Below are positions 43,498 through 52,665 of a stretch of DNA of 64,000 nucleotides, in pieces. Each line of letters begins with the position of its first letter. Position 1 is the first letter of the stretch. The position numbers and the translations under genes are program-made. Source of the stretch: Pseudomonadota bacterium (GTDB taxonomy: Bacteria > Pseudomonadota > Gammaproteobacteria > Burkholderiales > Burkholderiaceae_C); contig JAKARB010000004.1 in assembly GCA_021819435.1 (NCBI GenBank), positions 124,001 through 188,000 on the forward strand, given 5' to 3'. The notes under the pieces were generated by a model. It searched no databases. It saw only the letters and a program-made list of their open reading frames with translations, and had not been told where the DNA came from.

Positions 43498-44892
43498 TCA
43501 GTAAGCGTTGCGGTCGAACAGCATCAGCCGGATCGTGCGGATGATGATCTGCATGTCCAGGCCCAAGGACCAATTGCGCAGGTATTCGAGGTCGTATTCG
43601 ACCCGCGCCTGCATCTTGTCGATGGTCTCGGTCTCACCGCGAAAGCCGTGTACCTGAGCCCATCCGGTGATGCCCGGGCGCACCTTGTGGCGCACCATGT
43701 AGGCCTTGATGAGACGGCGATATTCTTCGTTGTGGGCCACCGCGTGAGGGCGCGGCCCGACGATGCTCATGCGCCCTTGAAGCACATTGATGAACTGCGG
43801 CAGCTCATCGAGTGATGTCTTGCGGATGAAGGCGCCAAAAGGCGTGATGCGCGAATCGCCCTTGGTCGCCTGGCGCACCACCGCACCGTTGTCCAGCGCA
43901 CGCATGGAGCGGAACTTGTAGACCACGATTTCCTCGCCATCGAGCCCGTTGCGGCGCTGCTTGAAGATGATCGGCCCGGGCGAAGACATCTTCACCCCGA
44001 TCGCCACCGCCACCAACAGGGGCGAAATCAGCACCAGGATGATGCTGGCCAGGATGATGTCGGACACCCGCTTGACCAGGTCGTTGGTGCCGGTGAAGGG
44101 GGTTTCGCAGATGCCAACCACCGGCACCCCGTTCATGTCTTGCAAGCGCCCCTGGATGATGCTGATGCCAAACACATCGGGCACGAAATAAAGCGACGCC
44201 GTCGTGCCTTGCAAGGCCTCCATCAGCTCGACCAGGCGTGGCTGGGAGCCCAGCGGCAAGGTGATGTAGACCTCTTGCACGCCATGCGCGTACACATAGT
44301 TGGCGACGTCACGCAGGCCGCCCAGGCGCATGCTGCGCGCCTCAGGCAGGACGCGGCTGTCGATGCGGTCGTCGAAATAACCGATGAACTCGGTGCTCTG
44401 GTCGACGCTGCCCTGGATGGCGCGAGCCACCTTGCCGCCCAAAGGCCCCGCTCCCACAACGATGGCCCGGCGACGAGCACCAGGCTGCGAAAGCCGATGC
44501 CGCAAGATGACCTTGCCGATCAGCACCGCCACCCATTGCACCACCGGCGTCACCCCCGCCCACGCCATCATGGCGTTGAAGTCGAAGAACATCAGGCTGT
44601 TGGTGGCGTAGCCGCACAACCACAGGATGGCCAGCATGGACACCCAGGAGCCCAGGATGTCGATGAGCGCCTCCAGCTTGGACACGATGAAGCGGTTGCG
44701 CCCCGGAAAGGTCAGCGCGAAAACCAGCAGGCACAAGGCCATGCCGGCACGCCCCATCGGCTCACCGGCCCAGGCCATGGCGCCGGCCAGCGTCAGCACC
44801 GTGATGAACGGCTCCAGGAACGCCGCCACGAAGGATGTGACCGACTGCGGCGCGTTGAAGAACGTGCGGTTGTAATTGCGGTTGTTGAACAT
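43498..44892 (-). CDS. Undecaprenyl-phosphate glucose phosphotransferase (WcaJ/EpsB type)
   Basis: 464-aa polyprenyl-phosphate hexose-1-phosphate transferase that starts exopolysaccharide repeat-unit assembly at the inner membrane. About four N-terminal transmembrane helices (to ~125) are followed by a CoA-binding-like domain (RRAIVVGAGPLGGKVARAIQG). The C-terminal catalytic domain then has a re-entrant helix, KRVSDIILASIILVLISPLLVAVAIGVK, the motifs GPIIFKQRRNGLDGEEIVVYKFRSMR and SLDELPQFINVLQGRMSIVGPRPHAV, and ends with RPGITGWAQVHGFRGET. Sugar specificity (glucose or galactose) cannot be read. It is the promoter-proximal gene of wcaJ-epsL-galE-manC. Confidence 0.92.
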   Translation of the reverse strand: MFNNRNYNRTFFNAPQSVTSFVAAFLEPFITVLTLAGAMAWAGEPMGRAGMALCLLVFALTFPGRNRFIVSKLEALIDILGSWVSMLAILWLCGYATNSLMFFDFNAMMAWAGVTPVVQWVAVLIGKVILRHRLSQPGARRRAIVVGAGPLGGKVARAIQGSVDQSTEFIGYFDDRIDSRVLPEARSMRLGGLRDVANYVYAHGVQEVYITLPLGSQPRLVELMEALQGTTASLYFVPDVFGISIIQGRLQDMNGVPVVGICETPFTGTNDLVKRVSDIILASIILVLISPLLVAVAIGVKMSSPGPIIFKQRRNGLDGEEIVVYKFRSMRALDNGAVVRQATKGDSRITPFGAFIRKTSLDELPQFINVLQGRMSIVGPRPHAVAHNEEYRRLIKAYMVRHKVRPGITGWAQVHGFRGETETIDKMQARVEYDLEYLRNWSLGLDMQIIIRTIRLMLFDRNAY

Positions 44893-44965
44893 AAGAACCC
44901 GAAAGGCGCGACTGGACCCAGCGGGTGTGCGCAACACAGGTGACGGGTGCACTGGCAGCCCCCAC

Positions 44966-45028
44966 CCAACCTGATCCCGGCCAGCGCAGGATGGACCTCT
45001 GGCAAGACATGCCTGCACCAACCTGATC
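44966..45028. repeat. Spaced direct repeat CCAACCTGATC upstream of the exopolysaccharide operon
   Basis: Exact 11-bp copies at 44966-44976 and 45018-45028, 52 bp apart (about five helical turns), in the 233-bp divergent gap between the transferase and ubiJ. Same-face spacing suits cooperative binding of a regulator of the exopolysaccharide operon. Function is inferred. Confidence 0.45.
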
Positions 45029-45113
45029 GGGCATTGTGGATCAAAATGGATGACAGAAATCCCATCAAGTTCCCCCGCCCCCCCTGGCATGCAGGGGTGT
45101 GTCGGCCGCCCCC

Positions 45114-45119
45114 TACAAT
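45114..45119 (+). promoter_or_regulatory. TACAAT -10 box directly before ubiJ
   Basis: TACAAT ends seven bases before the A of the ubiJ ATG at 45126, which places transcription start at or next to the start codon. No Shine-Dalgarno sequence precedes this ATG. No clear -35 was found. Confidence 0.4.
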
Positions 45120-45125
45120 CGCACC

Positions 45126-45701
45126 ATGCTCCCATCCCCGATTCAGTGGCTGGCACCGGCTGTTCTGGCCCGCCTCGTCCTCCTGCTCAACCACGTGGTC
45201 GCCAGCGAGCCCCAGGCAGTGGCCCGCTTGAAGGCCCACGCCGGCCGCATGATCGACATCCGCTGGGCCACGGGCACGGCCGGCGTGTTACCGGCCTTTT
45301 TCTCGAGGGTGTTCCAGGGTGACACCGCCCTGCCCCCGATCCGCCTGCTCGTGACGCCGGCCGGGCTGTTCGAAGCCGTCGCCGAAAACACCCCTGCTTC
45401 CACGCCAGCTTCGGCGCCAACACCTGGCGCACCCGTGGGATTGACACTCACCGTCCAGCTCGGCGACCCGATTGACCTGCTCAAACGGGCCGTGCGCGGC
45501 GAGCGCCCCGAGGTCAACATCGAAGGCGACGCCAACCTCGCGGAAGTGGCCTCCTGGATGATGAAAAACCTGCGCTGGGACATCCAGGACGACGTTGCAC
45601 GCTTCGTGGGCAACACCCCGGCTGAAGTGCTGCGCAAGGTCGGCGAGGGCATCAGCGAGGCCTTGCAACGCTGGCGCCCAGGCAGCGGCGCCCCACGCTG
45701 A
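45126..45701 (+). CDS. ubiJ: Ubiquinone biosynthesis accessory factor UbiJ (SCP2 domain)
   Basis: 191-aa protein that helps hold lipid intermediates in the ubiquinone-synthesis complex. The sequence fits the SCP2-type UbiJ family: a start of MLPSPIQWLAPAVLARLVLLLNHVV, a hydrophobic lipid-binding core (FQGDTALPPIRLLVTPAGLFE, GLTLTVQLGDPIDLLKRAV) and the C-terminal VNIEGDANLAEVASWMMKNLRWDIQDDVARFVG typical of the family. It is 15 nt upstream of ubiB, its usual partner. The ATG at 45126 is preferred to an in-frame start at 45099 because the conserved hydrophobic start follows it. The transcript may be leaderless. Confidence 0.88.
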   Translation: MLPSPIQWLAPAVLARLVLLLNHVVASEPQAVARLKAHAGRMIDIRWATGTAGVLPAFFSRVFQGDTALPPIRLLVTPAGLFEAVAENTPASTPASAPTPGAPVGLTLTVQLGDPIDLLKRAVRGERPEVNIEGDANLAEVASWMMKNLRWDIQDDVARFVGNTPAEVLRKVGEGISEALQRWRPGSGAPR

Positions 45702-45716
45702 GCCCGCAGCAAGGCC

Positions 45717-47279
45717 ATGCGCTCCCTGTTCCGCCCGGCCTACATCGGCCTGATCTCGCTCACCCACGGGCTCGACATCCTGCTGCTGGGCAGCATCCGC
45801 CACAGCGGGCTCAACCGCCTGGCGCGGCTGCTGAGCTTCGGTCGCCGGCTGGAAGGCAGCCGAGGCGAGCGCCTGCGCGTGGCCCTCGAAAAACTCGGGC
45901 CCATCTTCGTCAAGTTCGGCCAGATGCTGTCGACGCGGCGCGACCTGCTGCCGCCCGACGTGGCCGACGAACTCGCCAAATTGCAGGACCGGGTGCCGCC
46001 GTTCTCCAGCGCAGAATCGGCCCGTCTGGTCGAAAAAGCGCTGGGCAAGCCGCTGTCGGCCGTCTTCCGCCAGTTCGACGCCGACCCGATCGCCAGCGCC
46101 TCCATCGCGCAGGTGCACTTCGCCGTGCTGCACGACGGCCGCGAGGTGGCGGTCAAGGTGCTGCGCCCTGGCATGCTCGATGTGATCGACGACGACCTGG
46201 CCCTGATGCGCACGCTGGCCGGCTGGGTGGAGCGCCTGTGGGCCGATGGCAAGCGCCTCAAGCCTCGCGAGGTGGTGGCCGAGTTCGACAAGTACCTGCA
46301 CGACGAGCTGGATCTGGTGCGTGAGGCCGCCAACGCCGCCCAGCTTCGCCGCAACATGCAGGGGCTCGACCTGGTGCTGGTGCCCGAGATGATCTGGGAC
46401 TTCTGCACTCCCACCGTGATGGTGATGGAGCGCATGAAAGGCGTGCCGATCAGCCAGATGGCGCGCCTGCGCGAGGCCGGCGTCGACATCAAGAAGCTGG
46501 CCCGCGACGGCGTGACCATCTTCTTCACCCAGGTCTTCCGAGACGGCTTCTTCCACGCCGACATGCACCCGGGCAACATCCAGGTCAGCCTGGACGCGCG
46601 CAGCTTCGGGCGCTACATCGCGCTCGATTTCGGCATCATCGGCACGCTGACCGAAGTCGACAAGGATTACCTCGCGCAGAACTTCATCGCCTTCTTCCAC
46701 CGTGACTACAAGCGGGTGGCGGAGCTGCACATCGAAAGCGGCTGGGTGCCGGCCAACACCCGGGTCGACGAGCTCGAAGGCGCCATCCGCACCGTTTGCG
46801 AGCCCTACTTCGACCGGCCGCTCAAGGAAATCTCGCTGGGCCAGGTGCTGTTGCGCCTGTTCCAGATCTCGCGGCGTTTCAACGTCGAGATCCAGCCCCA
46901 GCTGGTGCTGCTGCAAAAGACCCTGCTCAACGTCGAAGGCCTCGGCCGCCAGCTCGACCCCGACCTGGATCTGTGGAGCACGGCCAAGCCCTTCCTGGAG
47001 CGCTGGATGCATGAGCAGGTCGGCTGGCGAGGCCTGGTTTCCCGCGTGAAGCGGGAAGCGCCCCGCTACGCCAAGCTGCTGCCCGAACTGCCGCGCCTGC
47101 TGCACCACCAGCTCTCGCACGGCGACGAGGCCCTGCGCCGCGACCTGCACGCCATCTTGAAAGAGCAGCGCCGCACCAACCGCACCCTGTCTGCGCTGAT
47201 CTGGCTGGGCCTCGGCTTCGGCCTGGGGCTGCTGGTGGCACGGCTCGTGCTGGCGCTGCACGAGCAAGGCGTGCTTTGA
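45717..47279 (+). CDS. ubiB: Ubiquinone biosynthesis kinase-like protein UbiB
   Basis: 520-aa atypical ABC1/ADCK kinase-like ATPase required for ubiquinone synthesis. The family KxGQ motif is in [20 protein letters not shown]. The nucleotide-binding Ala-rich segment is [16 protein letters not shown], the catalytic loop [17 protein letters not shown], and [10 protein letters not shown] carries the metal-binding Asp. Two C-terminal transmembrane helices ([21 protein letters not shown]) anchor it to the inner membrane. It starts 15 nt after ubiJ, forming a ubiJ-ubiB operon. Confidence 0.95.
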   Translation: MRSLFRPAYIGLISLTHGLDILLLGSIRHSGLNRLARLLSFGRRLEGSRGERLRVALEKLGPIFVKFGQMLSTRRDLLPPDVADELAKLQDRVPPFSSAESARLVEKALGKPLSAVFRQFDADPIASASIAQVHFAVLHDGREVAVKVLRPGMLDVIDDDLALMRTLAGWVERLWADGKRLKPREVVAEFDKYLHDELDLVREAANAAQLRRNMQGLDLVLVPEMIWDFCTPTVMVMERMKGVPISQMARLREAGVDIKKLARDGVTIFFTQVFRDGFFHADMHPGNIQVSLDARSFGRYIALDFGIIGTLTEVDKDYLAQNFIAFFHRDYKRVAELHIESGWVPANTRVDELEGAIRTVCEPYFDRPLKEISLGQVLLRLFQISRRFNVEIQPQLVLLQKTLLNVEGLGRQLDPDLDLWSTAKPFLERWMHEQVGWRGLVSRVKREAPRYAKLLPELPRLLHHQLSHGDEALRRDLHAILKEQRRTNRTLSALIWLGLGFGLGLLVARLVLALHEQGVL

Positions 47280-47505
47280 GCCGAAATGAGTTCGGGTGAG
47301 CCCCGGTGAGCACGGACCTGAGGCGCCCCGCCGGCCACACGCCCCCGAATCCGAGGGAAGCAGCCAACCACCCCGCCCGAACGGCCAAACACCGCCTCGC
47401 CAACGACTAAACTCCGCCCCCTGATGCCTCGCCCGCGTGCGCCTGCGCAACCTTGGGCGTCCCCCCGCGTTCTTCGGCCTGATTGTTGGAAAGGTGCTGC
47501 CGAAC

Positions 47506-48954
47506 ATGAACACCACGCTGCTCGCTTTCGTGATCCTGTACCTGGTGGGCACCATGGCCCTGGGGATGTACGCGGGCACGCGCATCAAGAGCACCGCCGA
47601 CTTCGCCATCGCGGGCCGCAGCCTGCCGCTGGCCATGGTCATCACCACCACCTTCGCGACCTGGTTCGGCGCCGAGACGGTGATGGGCATCCCGGCCAAG
47701 TTCGTCGAGGGCGGCCTGCATGCGGTCATCGAGGACCCCTTCGGCGCCTCGATGTGCCTGGTCCTGGTGGGCGCCTTCTTCGCCAGCCGGCTCTACAAAA
47801 TGAGCTTGCTGACCATCGGCGACTTTTACCGCCATCGCTATGGCAAGGGCGTCGAGATTTTTTGCTCCATCGCCATCATCCTGAGCTACCTGGGGTGGGT
47901 GGCAGCCCAGATCACGGCGCTGGGCCTGGTCTTCGCGGTGCTGTCGGGCGGCGCCATCAGCCCCGAGCTGGGCATGATCATCGGCACCGCGCTGGTGCTG
48001 GTCTACGTGATGGTGGGCGGCATGCTGGCCGTGGCCTGGACGGACTTCGTGCAGATGGTGGTGCTGGTCATCGGTCTGTCCTTCATCGCCTGGCTGGCGG
48101 CTGGCCAGGCCGGCGGCGCGGGCCAGGTCATCGCGCTGGCCGAGCAGCAGAACTGGTTCAAGATCCTGCCCGAACACACGGCGCACGGCTGGATCTGGTT
48201 CGTCGCTGCGGCCATCACCATGATGTTCGGATCCATCCCGCAGCAGGACGTCTTCCAGCGTGTGATGTCGGCCAAGGACAGCGACACGGCCCGCCGGGGA
48301 GCCATCATCGGCGGGTTCAGCTACCTGGCTTTCGCCTTCGTGCCCATGTTCATCGTCGCATCGTCGCTGATCATCATGCCGGCCGAAACCAAGGAACTGC
48401 TGGCCAATGACCCGCAGAAGGTGCTGCCCACGCTCATCCTCAGCAAGATGCCGCTGGTGGCGCAGATCTTCTTCTTCGGCGCACTCGTTTCGGCCATCAA
48501 GTCGACCTCGTCGGCCACGCTGCTGGCGCCGTCCACCAGCTTCGTCGAGAACATCCTCAAGAACATCCACCCCGGCATGAGCGACCGCCAGGTGTTGCTG
48601 GCCATGCGCGTGACGCTGTTCGTGTTCACCGCCCTGGTGCTGACCTACGCCATCGTGATGCAGGGCACGGCCATCTACGACCTGGTCTCGGCGGCCTATC
48701 AAATCCCGCTGGTGGGGGCGTTCGTGCCGCTGCTGTTCGGCCTGTACTGGCCACGCGCGACCACACAGGGCGCCCTGTTGTCGATCGTGCTGGGCATCGG
48801 GACGCTGGCGCTGTTCACCTTCGACGCGACCCTGGGCGAGTCCTTCCCTGGCCAGCTCGCAGGCCTGGGCATGGCGCTGGGCGGCATGCTGGTGGGGTCG
48901 CTCGGGCCCCAGCTCATCGGCGACCACCGCGCCCGCCAGGCGAGCCTGGCCTGA
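47506..48954 (+). CDS. Sodium:solute symporter (SSF family)
   Basis: 482-aa inner-membrane transporter with about thirteen hydrophobic helices. Typical SSF text includes FAIAGRSLPLAMVITTTFATWFGAETVMG, the sodium-site region SIPQQDVFQRVMSAKD, and AIKSTSSATLLAPSTSFVENI. The substrate cannot be assigned; SSF members import proline, pantothenate, acetate, solutes and sugars. The ATG at 47506 is preceded by GGAAAGG; an in-frame start at 47437 would add 23 non-hydrophobic residues. It sits alone between ubiB (226-bp gap with no clear terminator) and fmdB. Confidence 0.88.
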   Translation: MNTTLLAFVILYLVGTMALGMYAGTRIKSTADFAIAGRSLPLAMVITTTFATWFGAETVMGIPAKFVEGGLHAVIEDPFGASMCLVLVGAFFASRLYKMSLLTIGDFYRHRYGKGVEIFCSIAIILSYLGWVAAQITALGLVFAVLSGGAISPELGMIIGTALVLVYVMVGGMLAVAWTDFVQMVVLVIGLSFIAWLAAGQAGGAGQVIALAEQQNWFKILPEHTAHGWIWFVAAAITMMFGSIPQQDVFQRVMSAKDSDTARRGAIIGGFSYLAFAFVPMFIVASSLIIMPAETKELLANDPQKVLPTLILSKMPLVAQIFFFGALVSAIKSTSSATLLAPSTSFVENILKNIHPGMSDRQVLLAMRVTLFVFTALVLTYAIVMQGTAIYDLVSAAYQIPLVGAFVPLLFGLYWPRATTQGALLSIVLGIGTLALFTFDATLGESFPGQLAGLGMALGGMLVGSLGPQLIGDHRARQASLA

Positions 48955-49022
48955 GCGACCTTGAAGACAGCCCGGCGCAGCCCCATTTACAATGCCGTCC
49001 AGGGTTGACCCGAGGTTTCACC

Positions 49023-49361
49023 ATGCCCATCTACGCTTATCGCTGTGCCGCTTGCGGCCACGCCAAGGACGTTCTCCAGAAAATGTCCGACGCCCCACTG
49101 ACCACCTGCCCTGCCTGCGGCGCTGAAGCGTTCAGCAAGCAGGTGACGGCGGCTGGCTTCCAGCTCAAGGGCTCGGGTTGGTACGTGACCGACTTCCGTG
49201 GCGGCTCCGGTGGCGCCAGCTCGACGGCCGCTTCGGCGACGGCGGCGCCTGCCGCCGCTGCCACGGCCTCCGACAGCGCCCCAACCGGTTCGGCATCCAG
49301 CGGCGACAGCAGTGGCGACTCGGCTGCTGGCGGCTGTGGCACGTCCTGCGCCTGCCACTGA
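49023..49361 (+). CDS. FmdB-family zinc ribbon protein
   Basis: 112-aa small protein. The N-terminus MPIYAYRCAACGHAKDVLQKMSDAPLTTCPACG carries the two CxxC zinc knuckles of the FmdB/putative regulatory domain; then comes a strand (GFQLKGSGWYVTDF), a Ser/Ala/Thr-rich low-complexity linker (about 62-100) and a Cys-rich tail CGTSCACH, a common pattern in betaproteobacterial members. Function is not known; a regulatory role is only suggested by the family name. It starts the conserved fmdB-DUF502-aspS block. TTTACAAT at about 48987-48993 could be its -10 region. Confidence 0.88.
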   Translation: MPIYAYRCAACGHAKDVLQKMSDAPLTTCPACGAEAFSKQVTAAGFQLKGSGWYVTDFRGGSGGASSTAASATAAPAAAATASDSAPTGSASSGDSSGDSAAGGCGTSCACH

Positions 49362-49457
49362 GCGCGTTCCCCCTGCGGTTTGTCAAGCGGCTTGCCCGAC
49401 CCTGCGCCGCCCGTCTAAGCCCTCGCGCTCCCGCGCCTTCATCTGCACCATCACCGC

Positions 49458-50123
49458 GTGAAAAAATACATCCTGACCGGCCTGCTCGTCTGGCTGCCCC
49501 TGGCCATCACGATCTGGGTGCTGAGGAACATCGTGGGCGCCCTCGACGGCGTCTTCAGCTGGTTCATGGCTGCAGCCCACACCGTGCTGCCCTCCAGCCT
49601 GCACCCCTTCCTGGAAGAGCTGCGCGACATCCCGGGACTGAGCGTGATCGTGGTCGGTGCCACGCTGCTGCTCACGGGCATGGCGGTGTCCAACATGGTC
49701 GGCCAGTGGCTGCTCAATCAGTACAACCGGGTGCTCTCGAACACGCCCATCGTCAAGAGCATCTACACCTCGGTCAAGCAGGTGTCGGACACGCTGTTTT
49801 CGAGCAGCGGGCAGGCCTTCCGCGAGGCGGTGCTGGTGCAGTACCCGCGCGAAGGCTCCTGGACGATCGCCTTCGTAACGGGCAAGCCGTCGGGCGAGGT
49901 CGCGGCCAAGCTGGCCGCTGACATGCTCACGCTCTACGTGCCCACCACGCCCAACCCGACCTCGGGTTTCATGCTGATGGTGCCGCGCGCCGAGGTCCAC
50001 CCGCTGAAGATGTCGGTGGACGAGGCGCTGAAATACATCATCTCGATGGGGGTGGTGGCGCCGCCGGCCCATGCCGAGGTGCCGTCGGCGAGCAAGCCAG
50101 CGCCGACCACACCCCAATCCTGA
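49458..50123 (+). CDS. DUF502 membrane protein
   Basis: 221-aa integral membrane protein of unknown function. [26 protein letters not shown] is the first transmembrane helix with a positive start, [26 protein letters not shown] the second; [21 protein letters not shown] and [19 protein letters not shown] are signature segments of DUF502. The C-terminus is Pro/Ser/Ala-rich. It starts at GTG 49458, 96 nt after the FmdB-family gene, and ends 85 nt before aspS, the usual betaproteobacterial order. Confidence 0.87.
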   Translation: MKKYILTGLLVWLPLAITIWVLRNIVGALDGVFSWFMAAAHTVLPSSLHPFLEELRDIPGLSVIVVGATLLLTGMAVSNMVGQWLLNQYNRVLSNTPIVKSIYTSVKQVSDTLFSSSGQAFREAVLVQYPREGSWTIAFVTGKPSGEVAAKLAADMLTLYVPTTPNPTSGFMLMVPRAEVHPLKMSVDEALKYIISMGVVAPPAHAEVPSASKPAPTTPQS

Positions 50124-50208
50124 ACGACAATCACGGGTTCGGGGCTCGCCTGACGCTCGGCGGGCCCGACTCGATTTTTCTCCCCCTCTCCCCTCGGAGC
50201 AAACAACA

Positions 50209-52020
50209 ATGCGCACCACTTACTGTGGTCTGGTCAGCGAAGCGCTGATGGGCCAGACCGTGACGCTGATGGGCTGGGCCCACCGTCGCCGCGACCACGG
50301 CGGCGTGATCTTCATCGACCTGCGTGACCGCGAAGGCCTGGTGCAGGTCGTGTTCGACCCCGACCGCGCCGACTCGTTCAAGGTCGCCGAAGACGTGCGC
50401 AACGAGTTCTGCCTGAAGGTCACCGGTGTGGTGCGCGCCCGCCCAGCTGGCACCGAGAACGCCGGCCTGACCAGCGGCAAGATCGAGGTGCTGGGCCACA
50501 CGCTGGAAGTGCTGAACGCTTCCGTGACGCCTCCGTTCCAGATCGACGACGAGAACCTGTCCGAGACGACCCGCCTCACGCACCGCGTGCTGGATCTGCG
50601 CCGTCCCTACATGCAGAAGAACCTGATGCTGCGCTACCGCGTGGCGATGGAGGCGCGCAAGTTCCTCGACGAGAACGGCTTCGTCGACATCGAGACCCCG
50701 ATGCTGACCAAGTCGACGCCCGAAGGTGCACGAGACTACCTGGTGCCTTCGCGCGTGCACGATGGCCAGTTCTTCGCGCTGCCGCAGTCGCCCCAGCTCT
50801 TCAAGCAGTTGCTGATGGTGGCCGGCTTCGATCGCTACTACCAGATCACCAAGTGCTTCCGCGACGAAGACCTGCGCGCCGACCGCCAGCCCGAATTCAC
50901 CCAGATCGACATCGAGACGAGCTTCCTGACCGAGCAGGAAATCCGTGACATGTTCGAGGGCATGATTCGCCACGTCTTCATGAAGGCGCTGAACGTAGAC
51001 CTGGGCGCCTACCCGGTCATGAAGTACGCCGACGCCATGTTCCTGTACGGCTCGGACAAGCCGGACCTGCGCGTGAAGCTGAAGTTCACCGAGCTGACCG
51101 AGGTGATGAAGGACGTGGACTTCAAGGTCTTCTCGACGCCCGCCACGACCAAGGGTGGCCGCGTGGTCGGCCTGTGCGTGCCCGGCGGCGGCGCCATGTC
51201 GCGCGGCGAGATCGACGCCTACACCGAGTTCGTCAAGATCTACGGCGCCAAGGGCCTGGCCTGGATCAAGGTCAACGAAGTGGCCAAGGGTCGCGACGGC
51301 CTGCAGTCGCCCATCGTCAAGAACCTGCACGACGCGGCCATCGCCAAGATCCTGGAGCTGACGGGCGCCAAGGACGGCGACCTGATCTTCTTCGGCGCCG
51401 ACAAGGAAAAGATCGTCAACGACGCCATCGGCGCGCTGCGCCTGAAGATCGGCCACTCCGACTTCGGCAAGAAGGCCGGCCTGTTCGAGGACCGCTGGGC
51501 GCCGTTGTGGGTGGTCGACTTCCCGATGTTCGAGTACGACGAGGACGAGGATCGCTGGAACGCCGTGCACCACCCCTTCACCGCGCCGAAGGATGGTCAC
51601 GAGGACTTCATGGACACGGACCCGGGCAAGTGCATCGCCAAGGCCTACGACATGGTGCTCAACGGCTGGGAGCTGGGCGGCGGCTCGATCCGCATCCACC
51701 GCGCCGAGGTGCAGTCCAAGGTCTTCAAGGCCCTCAACATCACGGATGAAGACGCCAAGGTCAAGTTCGGCTTCCTGCTCGATGCCCTGCAATACGGCGC
51801 GCCTCCGCACGGCGGCCTGGCCTTCGGCCTGGACCGCCTGGTCACGCTGATGACCAAGGCCGAGTCGATCCGCGACGTGATCGCCTTCCCCAAGACGCAG
51901 CGCGCGCAATGCCTGCTGACGGGCGCACCGTCGAACGTCGACGAAAAACAGTTGCGCGAGCTGCACATCCGCCTGCGCAATGCACAGGCCGCGCAAGCTG
52001 GTCAGGCGCCTGCCGCCTGA
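50209..52020 (+). CDS. aspS: Aspartyl-tRNA synthetase
   Basis: 603-aa class II synthetase charging tRNA-Asp (and tRNA-Asn if non-discriminating). The N-terminal OB-fold is [50 protein letters not shown]; motif 1 is near [19 protein letters not shown], motif 2 contains [20 protein letters not shown], the bacterial GAD insertion follows, and motif 3 is [13 protein letters not shown]. The ATG at 50209 has CGGAG upstream. Whether this organism also has an asparaginyl-tRNA synthetase cannot be told here. A terminator follows within 27 nt. Confidence 0.96.
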   Translation: MRTTYCGLVSEALMGQTVTLMGWAHRRRDHGGVIFIDLRDREGLVQVVFDPDRADSFKVAEDVRNEFCLKVTGVVRARPAGTENAGLTSGKIEVLGHTLEVLNASVTPPFQIDDENLSETTRLTHRVLDLRRPYMQKNLMLRYRVAMEARKFLDENGFVDIETPMLTKSTPEGARDYLVPSRVHDGQFFALPQSPQLFKQLLMVAGFDRYYQITKCFRDEDLRADRQPEFTQIDIETSFLTEQEIRDMFEGMIRHVFMKALNVDLGAYPVMKYADAMFLYGSDKPDLRVKLKFTELTEVMKDVDFKVFSTPATTKGGRVVGLCVPGGGAMSRGEIDAYTEFVKIYGAKGLAWIKVNEVAKGRDGLQSPIVKNLHDAAIAKILELTGAKDGDLIFFGADKEKIVNDAIGALRLKIGHSDFGKKAGLFEDRWAPLWVVDFPMFEYDEDEDRWNAVHHPFTAPKDGHEDFMDTDPGKCIAKAYDMVLNGWELGGGSIRIHRAEVQSKVFKALNITDEDAKVKFGFLLDALQYGAPPHGGLAFGLDRLVTLMTKAESIRDVIAFPKTQRAQCLLTGAPSNVDEKQLRELHIRLRNAQAAQAGQAPAA

Positions 52021-52047
52021 CCAACCAGTCTGAGGCTGAGACTTCGA

Positions 52048-52080
52048 GGGCCATCCTGCACAGGGTGGCCCTTTTTTTTT
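52048..52080 (+). terminator. Intrinsic terminator after aspS
   Basis: Stem 52048-52056 with 52063-52071 (GGGCCATCC/GGGTGGCCC, one G-U pair), six-nt loop TGCACA, then nine Ts to 52080. The next gene starts within 2-11 bp of the T run, so some read-through or a separate promoter is needed for nudB. Confidence 0.85.
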
Positions 52081-52090
52081 GATGAGTCCC

Positions 52091-52585
52091 ATGAGCACAG
52101 AACCCGCCCACAAGATCCCGCAGTCCGTGCTGGTGGTGATTCACTCGCCCGAGCTGGAGGTGCTGCTGATCGAGCGCGCGAAGCAGCCAGGCTTCTGGCA
52201 AAGCGTGACCGGCTCGAAGGACCATTTGGACGAGGACTGGGCGTTGACCGCCATCCGCGAGGTCGCAGAGGAGACCGGCATCGTGGTCGGCTCGCCCGAG
52301 GTGCCGGCTTCGGCCCTGCGTGACTGGGCGTTGGAAAACGTCTATGAGATCTACCCCGTCTGGCGCCAGCGCTACGCACCGGGCGTGACGCACAACACCG
52401 AACGGGTCTTCAGCCTGCGGGTGCCGCGCGACACCCCCATCACCCTCGCCCCGCGCGAGCACACCCGGCACGCCTGGCTGCCGTGGCAGGAGGCGGCCGA
52501 CCGCTGTTTCTCGCCCTCGAACGCCGAGGCCATCCTGATGTTGCCCAGGCAGGTGGGGCGAAGCCCCGACGGAGCCGGAAACTGA
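52091..52585 (+). CDS. nudB: Dihydroneopterin triphosphate diphosphatase NudB (Nudix)
   Basis: 164-aa Nudix hydrolase expected to remove pyrophosphate from dihydroneopterin triphosphate in folate synthesis. The start KIPQSVLVVIHSPELEVLLIERAKQPGFWQSVTGSKD is typical for NudB. The Nudix box reads G-SKDHLD-E-DWALTAI-REVAEETGI, with six instead of five residues between the first Gly and Glu; the REVAEE core is intact. The usual NudB position downstream of aspS supports the call. ATGs at 52082 and 52091 are both possible; 52091 is used because 52082 abuts the terminator T run. Confidence 0.85.
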   Translation: MSTEPAHKIPQSVLVVIHSPELEVLLIERAKQPGFWQSVTGSKDHLDEDWALTAIREVAEETGIVVGSPEVPASALRDWALENVYEIYPVWRQRYAPGVTHNTERVFSLRVPRDTPITLAPREHTRHAWLPWQEAADRCFSPSNAEAILMLPRQVGRSPDGAGN

Positions 52586-52665
52586 GGGCATCTCGCCCCC
52601 TTGATGCAAGATGCGGGACACCTGACATCAGGTAAGGTTGAAACATCGAACCACCCCACACGACC

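Noticed and set aside
45003-45016. Possible sigma-54 element upstream of the exopolysaccharide transferase (minus-strand GGCATG...TTGC)
   Set aside because: The distance between GG and GC is 10 rather than 12 bases, which does not support holoenzyme binding.
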